Of a DNA stretch of 9,597 nt, positions 4,774 through 9,597 are shown in pieces. This DNA is from Candidatus Brocadiaceae bacterium (lineage in GTDB: Bacteria > Planctomycetota > Brocadiia > Brocadiales > Brocadiaceae), in contig JANLHY010000493.1 of assembly GCA_024653795.1 (NCBI GenBank), positions 1-9,597 of the forward strand, read 5' to 3'. The notes under the pieces are model-generated. The model ran no database searches, had not been told where the DNA came from, and worked only from the letters and a program-made list of their open reading frames with translations. Both the position numbers and the translations under genes were made by a program. How positions within the stretch are numbered: position 1 is the stretch's first letter; each line of letters begins with the position of its first letter.

Positions 4774-6123
4774 TTAATCTTGTTCGTTCTGCGTTTCTCC
4801 AGGGGTTCTGGTGCTTTTATCGAGTGGTGAGAGTTCTTCTATTTCCTTCTTACTTCCAGCCCCCAAAACCTTAAACTTTCGGGCAGAGGGGAGCACGCGA
4901 CCTTCGAATGACGCAACGGCTGCATTAAATGACTCTACTGCCCTTCCAAGAGACCACCCAAGTTTGGACAGGTGTTCGACCATCGTGGCAATGCGCTCAT
5001 GAAGTTCCTGACCGAGTTCGCTGATCTGCTGGGCATTTTCTGCTATTTGTTCCTGCCGCCAGCCATAATGCACCGCACGCAGGAGCGCAATCAGGGTCGT
5101 TGGCGTTGCCAGGATAACGCGATGATTAACGCCCTCTTCAATCAATGACGGGTCTTGCTCCAGCGCTGCGCTAAAAAATGTCTCACCAGGCAGAAAGAGG
5201 ATTACAAATTCAGGAGTCGGCTGAAACTGATCCCAATAAGATTTTGCGCTTAGTTTTATCATGTGTGATCGAATCTGTTGAGCATGTTCCTTGAGCTTGT
5301 ATAAGCGCTGGTCATCATTTGCCGCTTCCAATGCCTCAAGGTAAGCCTTAAGCGGCGTCTTTGCGTCGACAACAATATTTTTACCGCCAGGCAGCCGCAC
5401 GATTACATCGGGACGCAGTCGTCCGTCTTCCGTTAGAACGGTTTGCTGCTGATAAAAATCACAGTATTCCAGCATACCAGCAATCTCGACCACCCTTTTC
5501 AATTGTATTTCTCCCCAATTTCCCCGTACCGTTGGCGTCCTGAGCGCCTTAACCAGATTACCCGTCTCAGACTGTAACTTCTCCTGTGTGGAGATGAGGG
5601 ACTTGACCTGTTCTGTTAAGGTTCCATATGCAAGCTGGCGTGCCTTCTCCAATTCTCTGACATGAGTGTCCACTTTTTCTAGTGACTGTTTGATGGGTGT
5701 AACGAGGTTTTCTACAGCCTTTTGTCTCTGATCGAGGTCTCCCTTCGCTTCAACCTGGTATTTTTCTAATGTAGTTTTTGCTAAATCCAGAAAAGATTGA
5801 TTGTTACTTTTCAGCGCTTCGGCTGAAAGCGCTTTAAAGGCATCGCTCAGCTTCTGAGTAGCATCATCAAGGATTGCTACTTTTTCTCCTGAAACCCTGC
5901 GCTCATGTACGAGTGTGGTTTCCAGTCTTACTATTGACTGGTTAAGTTCAGAGATTTTTTCATTCTTCTGATTCAGGTCTGCTTGTGCATTCACCAATTC
6001 CTGCTGAACTGCAACAAGCCGTTCATGGAGCATTTTACTATGCGCTCTGCTAATCAGCCAAACGATAACGCCTCCGACCAAAACTCCACTCACAGCAGCA
6101 ATAATTAACCAAATATTTTCCAT
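4774..6123 (-). CDS. rmuC: RmuC family DNA recombination protein
   Basis: This 449-residue protein has the full RmuC plan: an N-terminal membrane helix (residues 4-24), a long coiled coil (about 30-195), and the RmuC nuclease-like core (about 196-420). Family signatures visible are GNWGEIQLKRVVEIAGM (201-217), RPDVIVRLPGGKNIVVDAK (237-255) and FLPGETFFSAAL (310-321). E205, D239, D253 and K255 fit a PD-(D/E)xK-type active site. RmuC limits certain recombination events such as inversions at short inverted repeats, and its coding sequence lies between inverted-repeat-rich stretches here. It acts at DNA, probably tethered to the inner membrane. The length is normal and the C-terminal tail is acidic. 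ATG at 6121-6123 has only a weak ribosome binding site. It is transcribed alone, divergently from the DUF62 gene. Confidence 0.95.
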   Translation of the reverse strand: MENIWLIIAAVSGVLVGGVIVWLISRAHSKMLHERLVAVQQELVNAQADLNQKNEKISELNQSIVRLETTLVHERRVSGEKVAILDDATQKLSDAFKALSAEALKSNNQSFLDLAKTTLEKYQVEAKGDLDQRQKAVENLVTPIKQSLEKVDTHVRELEKARQLAYGTLTEQVKSLISTQEKLQSETGNLVKALRTPTVRGNWGEIQLKRVVEIAGMLEYCDFYQQQTVLTEDGRLRPDVIVRLPGGKNIVVDAKTPLKAYLEALEAANDDQRLYKLKEHAQQIRSHMIKLSAKSYWDQFQPTPEFVILFLPGETFFSAALEQDPSLIEEGVNHRVILATPTTLIALLRAVHYGWRQEQIAENAQQISELGQELHERIATMVEHLSKLGWSLGRAVESFNAAVASFEGRVLPSARKFKVLGAGSKKEIEELSPLDKSTRTPGETQNEQD

Positions 6124-6163
6124 ATTTATTTACAATCCAATGTGCATGTAAATTATTCCATGC

Positions 6164-6177
6164 GTGTAAGTTTACAC
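6164..6177. promoter_or_regulatory. Operator-like dyad upstream of rmuC
   Basis: GTGTAA-GT-TTACAC is a perfect 6-bp inverted repeat with a 2-base centre, 41 bases from the rmuC start codon. Read on the minus strand, a TATTAT word (6178-6183) lies immediately upstream, so the dyad would cover the transcription start as a repressor site does. A second TGTAAA at 6147-6152 lies nearby. I cannot name the regulator. It does not match a LexA box. Confidence 0.4.
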
Positions 6178-6286
6178 ATAATAATGGAAATTCAAAGAAA
6201 AAATTAAGGAATAAAATCCTTCTTCATAAGAACTCTATCCTCCGAAAAAGTCCTTGAATTTAAAATATTTTGCCATTACTATAGTC

Positions 6287-6316
6287 TTGATTCATGCCGG
6301 TTCAATTTTTTAAATA
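6287..6316 (+). promoter_or_regulatory. Weak candidate promoter for DUF62 gene
   Basis: TTGATT (6287-6292) and TAAATA (6311-6316), 18 bases apart, are the best-spaced sigma70-like pair found in the divergent intergenic region before the SAM hydrolase gene. Start would fall near 6323, about 60 bases before the ATG. In such AT-rich DNA a chance match is possible. Confidence 0.3.
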
Positions 6317-6385
6317 ATGTTATTTACGCAACTTCTTTGTTTCTGCTGTAAATAGTCACAGAAAATAAATCTTCCAGGAGACCGC

Positions 6386-7306
6386 ATGACCGCCCACCGC
6401 CCACATGTAATTACACTATTGACAGACTTTGGCAATCAGGACGCATACGTGGGTATTATGAAGGGAGTAATCGCTGGAATTAACCCTTTCGCAAATATTA
6501 TCGACATCTGCCATAACATCCCTCCACAGGATATTTTTAAAGCCGCCTATCTCCTGTATACTTCTTATAAATACTTTCCTAAAAAAACTATACACGTAGC
6601 AGTTGTTGACCCTGGCGTAGGAAGTAAAAGAGAGATAGTTTGTGTTGAAACCCAGGATTACCTCTTTCTTACGCCAAACAATGGCATTCTCAGTTTCATC
6701 ATTCAAGAAGAAAAACCTAAATGTATCATCCGTGTAACAGACGACAAATATTTCTTACCTTTACCCAGTAGCACCTTTCATGGTCGAGACATCTTTGCAC
6801 CTGTTGCAGCACGCCTGTCGTTAGGGATAAAACCACAACAATTAGGTCCGAAAATCAATCAACTAGGCCAACTGGATATAGCCAAGCCCGAATATAAAAA
6901 AACTGGGCAATTAGAGGGTCAGATCATTTATATAGACCGATTTGGGAATCTTGTTACCAATATAACAAGGGGATACATAGAACAGCACATTGGCAACCAA
7001 ACACAAAATAGGGGTCAAGTGCCAGGGGTCAGGGGACAGAAGCTAGAAGTTAGAGGTCAGACTCCAGGAACATTAAAAAAAACTCCTAAAAAGAGCCTTT
7101 TACTGTATAACACAGTAGAAACAACCATTGGAAGAAAGAAAATAATAGGGTTGAGTAAGACATATATGGATGTAAAGGCAGGGGATCCGCTTGTCCTCTT
7201 TGGAAGCGCAGGTTTCCTTGAGGTTTCCATCAATCAGGGAAATGCCCAGAAATATTTTAGGATGGATAGAGGTAACAAAATAAGGGTAGAAATGGGGTCA
7301 TACTGA
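6386..7306 (+). CDS. SAM hydroxide adenosyltransferase (DUF62)
   Basis: The family splits S-adenosylmethionine with a water-derived hydroxide into adenosine and methionine; it is related to bacterial fluorinases and chlorinases. The N-terminal domain shows ITLLTDFG (9-16), YVGIMKGVI (21-29), VVDPGVGS (73-80), PNNG (97-100) and FHGRDIFAPVAARL (131-144). The C-terminal barrel shows DRFGNLVTNI (184-193) and GSAGFLEVSINQGNA (273-287). The hydroxide-activating Asp-Arg-His pattern of the family is consistent with these motifs, and nothing suggests a halogenase. AGGAG (6376-6380) lies 5 bases before ATG 6386. The protein is 306 residues against a usual length of about 260-270. The excess is an insertion at about 205-237, inside the C-terminal domain, built largely from a heptanucleotide repeat. 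Physiological role in this organism is unknown. Confidence 0.92.
   Translation: MTAHRPHVITLLTDFGNQDAYVGIMKGVIAGINPFANIIDICHNIPPQDIFKAAYLLYTSYKYFPKKTIHVAVVDPGVGSKREIVCVETQDYLFLTPNNGILSFIIQEEKPKCIIRVTDDKYFLPLPSSTFHGRDIFAPVAARLSLGIKPQQLGPKINQLGQLDIAKPEYKKTGQLEGQIIYIDRFGNLVTNITRGYIEQHIGNQTQNRGQVPGVRGQKLEVRGQTPGTLKKTPKKSLLLYNTVETTIGRKKIIGLSKTYMDVKAGDPLVLFGSAGFLEVSINQGNAQKYFRMDRGNKIRVEMGSY
7010..7065 (+). repeat. Eight tandem heptanucleotides inside the DUF62 gene
   Basis: Starting at 7010 the sequence reads AGGGGTC, AAGTGCC, AGGGGTC, AGGGGAC, AGAAGCT, AGAAGTT, AGAGGTC, AGACTCC, eight degenerate units of 7 bases with consensus AGRRGTC. Three heptamers make 21 bases, so the translation has a 7-residue period: RGQVPGV, RGQKLEV, RGQTPGT (residues 209-229). 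The frame stays open across the array and the C-terminal motifs of the enzyme continue after it. Confidence 0.75.
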
Positions 7307-7436
7307 AGCGAATCGCAAAGCGACAACAAAGGGTTGGGCACATTTTTCAGTGAAGGTATAAAGCGCTATTGATTGAAAAAGAGAGCTATCTCCTGCAGGT
7401 TTTAAATTAGGCTACCTTTGGCAGCGACTTTTAAGC

Positions 7437-7512
7437 TCCCCTCTAGAAAGAGGGGCTGGGGGTGTGTTACGGCAAATTTACACACCCCTTAATCCCCTCT
7501 TTTTAGAGGGGA
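7437..7512. repeat. Nested palindrome between convergent genes
   Basis: Three hairpins can form in sequence: CCCCTCT/AGAGGGG (7438-7444 with 7449-7455), GGGGTGTGT/ACACACCCC (7459-7467 with 7480-7488) and CCCCTCT/AGAGGGG (7494-7500 with 7505-7511). The outer two can also pair with each other, giving one large cruciform around the middle hairpin. The element sits between the convergent DUF62 and VWA-OmpA genes and could terminate both transcripts. Its G/C-rich runs resemble the repeat in the FMN_bind-ApbE linker, so it is probably a dispersed repeat family. Confidence 0.7.
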
Positions 7513-7540
7513 ATCATAAAAGATTGAAATTCCTATACGT

Positions 7541-7582
7541 TAAAATAGAAGACCGGTAAAGAACTGCTTTCTTTCTATTTTA
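7541..7582 (-). terminator. Possible terminator overlapping the VWA-OmpA stop
   Basis: TAAAATAGAA (7541-7550) is the exact reverse complement of TTCTATTTTA (7573-7582), giving a 10-bp stem with a 22-base loop that includes the minus-strand stop codon (7575-7577). The stem is AT-rich and no long U-run follows, so it is a weak terminator at best. It may act with the larger palindrome 30 bases further on. Confidence 0.35.
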
Positions 7583-8756
7583 TGGGAACAATTTCAGCCC
7601 TTCTGTTCAGGGAGCGGCCTTCTTCGGTGTCATTAGGAGCAATAGGCTTTTTATATCCAAAACCCACGATAGAGACACGTGATTCACGAATACCTTTCCC
7701 GACCAAATAATTCTTTACCGCCTGGGCTCTTTTTTGGGAGAGGTCTATATTATATTCCATTGAACCTATATTGTCCGTATGTCCCTCTATTCTTATGTAC
7801 ATATTCGGATTTTTTTGCAAAACATCGACAATGTTGCTTAGATTCGAGTCAAGCTCTTCTTTAATATCCCATTTCTTATAATCAAAAGTGATTCCCTTTA
7901 CCACCCAGCATCCTCTGGAATCAACAATAGCCCCTTTCGGTGTATCCGGGCATTCATCGTCTTTGTCGTAAACACCATCACCGTCACTATCAATATCTTG
8001 TTTTTGTACAACTGTCAAAAATACCTTTTTTACAAAGTCCGCCATATTTTCACTGGACGCAATTTCATCAGCAGTTACCGAAAAACCACATTTTACCTCT
8101 CGTGCAAGCTCTCTGAGCTCTTCTTCTCCTTCGGCAGTATTTCCCACAAAAATGGTGTAAAGGCATACCCTGTCTCCATACATTTCTTTTAAATCCTTTG
8201 CCTTCTCTAAGGGACTTCCGATTAACTCTTCACCGTCACTGACAAGCATAACAGCATTTTGACCGCCTGACGTCAGTAATATGTTCCATGCATCTTTAAT
8301 ACCATAACCAGCCGGACTGCTACCTTGTGGAGGCGTTGCACTGATTAACGCATCTTCTAAAAGGCTGCGTGAGTACTTCGTAAGTTCATAAACAACAGAT
8401 GTTTCGAATGGCTTAAAATATCCCTGTCCAAATGTTACAAAGGCGCATTTTACATCGATTTCAGGCAGGGTATTATTCATTCTCGTTAAAATATCTTTGG
8501 CCACTGTAAATTTGGGGCGTCCTTTATTAACAGCGCCGATATATTCATCTTGCATAGATGCTGATGCATCTAAAATAATTACAAAGCTTTCAATTTTTGG
8601 CACATACTTCACATCGTGAGATTGTGAATCTAAATTTTGAGGAACGAAAGTTTCAAGGGGCTCGATAGGTTTCTTAAGAGACTTAAGCTGCGCGCAACCT
8701 GTTAGAATTGTAATTGACGCCGTAAGAAACGATGCTAATAGATATATTTTCCGCAT
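7575..8756 (-). CDS. VWA-OmpA lipoprotein with TSP3-like linker, 393 aa
   Basis: The signal peptide ends in the lipobox LTGC with the lipidated cysteine at 21. A von Willebrand A domain (about 55-250) has the metal-site motif DASAS (63-67), S147 and the later MIDAS aspartate in VSDGEE (D174), so it should bind a divalent ion and a protein ligand. An acidic thrombospondin-type-3-like calcium segment follows (DIDSDGDGVYDKDDECPD, 254-271), with a possible disulfide C269-C283. The C-terminus (288-393) is an OmpA domain with EGHTDNIG (324-331) and NRRAEI (384-389), the residues that grip diaminopimelate in peptidoglycan. The protein probably links the outer membrane to the cell wall while presenting a VWA adhesion or assembly module. 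AGAGG lies 7 bases before the ATG. It is transcribed alone. Confidence 0.93.
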   Translation of the reverse strand: MRKIYLLASFLTASITILTGCAQLKSLKKPIEPLETFVPQNLDSQSHDVKYVPKIESFVIILDASASMQDEYIGAVNKGRPKFTVAKDILTRMNNTLPEIDVKCAFVTFGQGYFKPFETSVVYELTKYSRSLLEDALISATPPQGSSPAGYGIKDAWNILLTSGGQNAVMLVSDGEELIGSPLEKAKDLKEMYGDRVCLYTIFVGNTAEGEEELRELAREVKCGFSVTADEIASSENMADFVKKVFLTVVQKQDIDSDGDGVYDKDDECPDTPKGAIVDSRGCWVVKGITFDYKKWDIKEELDSNLSNIVDVLQKNPNMYIRIEGHTDNIGSMEYNIDLSQKRAQAVKNYLVGKGIRESRVSIVGFGYKKPIAPNDTEEGRSLNRRAEIVPIK

Positions 8757-9111
8757 AACGATTCCTCTATAAAATGAAAAAATAAATCTGTATAACTCAG
8801 CGTTTATCCGTGTCCGACTGCAATTATTAGGTTAAATATTTTTCCATGAGAAAAATACTGTAGCAAAAAGGCAGTAGAATGCAAGCTTTTTTAATTCTTT
8901 TCACTATTTAACAAGAACAAAGGATTTTCAAAACGTCGTTTTTACGCAAATTGCCTTGACGCTGTCTGATTTAAACTGTATTATTGCGGAAAAACATGCT
9001 CAGGAGGATAAAATTACTGCAAACGGGTTTTAAGGCAATTGAAATTTACCGATGAAGAAATCAAAAAACTCCTGGCTATGTAAACTTGAAAACATAAAAG
9101 GATTTTGATAA
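8757..9111. other. Intergenic region, possible disrupted locus
   Basis: The left part, to about 8880, should hold the minus-strand promoter of the VWA-OmpA gene, but I found no well-spaced pair of boxes. The right part contains a strong plus-strand promoter and ribosome binding site (8956-9007) that lead into no gene of normal size. Small frames noted are a 19-codon one at 8996-9055 and a 14-codon TTG frame at 9039-9083 encoding LKFTDEEIKKLLAM. The latter looks like a genuine helical protein end and may be a gene remnant. Confidence 0.45.
8956..8984 (+). promoter_or_regulatory. Strong sigma70-type promoter without a clear gene
   Basis: TTGACG (8956-8961) and TATTAT (8979-8984) are separated by exactly 17 bases, one of the best-matching pairs in the window. 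Transcription would start near 8991. An AGGAGG Shine-Dalgarno word lies at 9002-9007, but no ATG follows at a suitable distance; only ATT (9013) or CTG (9017) would fit, each opening a very short frame. The promoter may serve a deleted gene, a small RNA, or the frame beginning at 9112. Confidence 0.55.
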
Positions 9112-9282
9112 TTGATAAATGAAGGTGACATAATAGTTGTCCTTGAGGGCATGTACGGCTTTCTAGACGGCCGGATGCAGGGATTTTGCGACGCCTGCTT
9201 CATCGGTAACTATCCGGTTCACTTCGATTACGAGGGCCACACCCGACAGCTCCACCTCTTCGAGGCCACGCAGCAACGGTAG
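9112..9282 (+). pseudogene. purF: purF C-terminal fragment
   Basis: The 56-codon frame from TTG 9112 to TAG 9280-9282 encodes the tail of amidophosphoribosyltransferase, the first enzyme of purine synthesis. LEGMYGFLDG, FCDACFIGNYPV (residues 25-36) and the ending QLHLFE fit the usual PurF C-terminus, whose CxACF.G.YP motif is characteristic. The full enzyme is about 450-500 residues, so nearly nine tenths is missing, including the glutaminase and transferase active sites. The homology begins near LEGM (9142). The preceding residues, MINEGDIIVV, do not look like PurF, which places the junction near 9130-9145. AAGGA (9098-9102) lies 9 bases before the TTG, so a short peptide could still be made. 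By count, 9151-9280 is about 58 percent G+C against about 32 percent in the 130 bases 9001-9130. Confidence 0.7.
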
Positions 9283-9310
9283 TCCATTAATATGCAAGAT
9301 GCAACGCTGA

Positions 9311-9332
9311 CCATCTCTATTGGGAGAGATGG
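9311..9332. terminator. Hairpin at end of the partial minus-strand gene
   Basis: CCATCTCT (9311-9318) pairs perfectly with AGAGATGG (9325-9332) around a 6-base loop. The stem overlaps the stop codon (9317-9319) of the minus-strand frame and lies 28 bases past the purF fragment stop. It could slow or end transcription from either side, but no U-run is present. Confidence 0.35.
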
Positions 9333-9597
9333 CTCCGGCGCAACTCCGAAATGAGCCCTTCAGTAAACTCCCTTCGAGGCTTTTTAAGAATGTGATCGTA
9401 GAAGACCAAGACGATCTGATCATCGTTGCTATAAGACAAAGAATGCGCTCCTCTGGGATTGTCGGGTAAGCTTTTCCACCGGGCAGAGTAACCTTCCAAC
9501 GTTTCGAATAAAGTTTGGAGATCTTCCACGTTACCTACGTCTTTCAGGATGATTAGGCTCAATGCGCGATCAATCGGTCCCGGATAGATGGTAAGAT
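9317..9597 (-). CDS. Unrecognised protein, C-terminal part, cut by window edge
   Basis: The frame ends at 9317-9319 and stays open on the minus strand to the last base, so at least 92 residues are visible. A TTG at 9560-9562 could start an 81-residue product, but sensible sequence continues upstream (LTIYPGPIDRAL), so the real start is probably beyond the window. Visible features are alternating strands and helices (SLIILKDVGNVEDLQTLFETL, then QIVLVFYDHILKKP) and a charged helical tail (RREFTEGLISELRRS). No signal peptide, membrane helix or cysteine is present. I recognise no family. Base composition is richer in G+C than the left part of the window and it abuts the purF fragment, so it may belong to the same transferred or rearranged segment. 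Confidence 0.5.
   Translation of the reverse strand, partial: LTIYPGPIDRALSLIILKDVGNVEDLQTLFETLEGYSARWKSLPDNPRGAHSLSYSNDDQIVLVFYDHILKKPRREFTEGLISELRRSHLSQ

Noticed and set aside
6216..6243. Seven-codon minus-strand frame (MKKDFIP) with a GGAGG upstream, in the rmuC leader region
   Set aside because: Spacing from the GGAGG is about 12 bases and nothing else supports a leader peptide.
6416..6706. Minus-strand frame of 96 codons inside the DUF62 gene
   Set aside because: It is antisense to the conserved N-terminal motifs of the SAM hydrolase and has no family features.
9163..9423. Minus-strand frame of 86 codons across the purF fragment
   Set aside because: It is antisense to a recognisable PurF C-terminus and overlaps the better-supported minus-strand frame; its product resembles nothing known.

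Overview
The window looks like chromosomal DNA of an AT-rich, Gram-negative-type (two-membrane) bacterium. Two genes encode lipoproteins with clear lipoboxes, and one of them ends in an OmpA-type peptidoglycan-binding domain. The overall impression (short palindromic G/C-rich repeats, an FMN_bind-ApbE fusion, SAM hydrolase, RmuC, VWA-OmpA lipoprotein) suggests a planctomycete of the anammox type (Brocadiales). This is inference from general resemblance; no rRNA or other lineage marker is present. No tRNA, rRNA, CRISPR array or intact insertion sequence was seen.

Layout. Positions 1-341 hold no convincing gene but contain strong inverted repeats. A 46-residue membrane peptide (365-505) follows, overlapped by an 8-codon upstream ORF. 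Next comes a small cassette with a good promoter and a Fur-like dyad (535-580), a DUF2325 protein (618-935) and a small CxxC/CxxC zinc-ribbon-like protein (998-1261). A hairpin built of heptanucleotide units (1313-1373) may end that transcript. A second forward cluster, 1645-4571, encodes a BamC-like lipoprotein, an exported fusion of an FMN-acceptor domain with its own ApbE flavin transferase, and a four-helix membrane protein rich in histidine. Together the last two suggest an envelope flavin-based redox module, possibly with the lipoprotein as an envelope partner.

After a block of overlapping hairpins (4659-4711) lies rmuC on the minus strand (4774-6123). It is divergent from a SAM hydroxide adenosyltransferase (DUF62) gene (6386-7306). 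That gene faces a minus-strand VWA-TSP3-OmpA lipoprotein (7575-8756), with a large nested palindrome between the two. The right end (about 8950-9597) appears rearranged: a good promoter and ribosome binding site lead into no real gene, then a GC-rich fragment of the C-terminus of purF, then the C-terminal part of an unrecognised minus-strand gene cut by the window edge.

The least expected feature is how often short repeats sit inside or against genes. One G/C-rich palindrome encodes part of the FMN_bind-ApbE linker, and a run of eight heptanucleotides inside the DUF62 gene is translated as three heptapeptides. The most promising functional leads are the FMN_bind-ApbE fusion with its membrane neighbour, and the DUF2325/zinc-ribbon pair behind an iron-type operator. 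I see no clear evidence of a wholly new multi-gene system.
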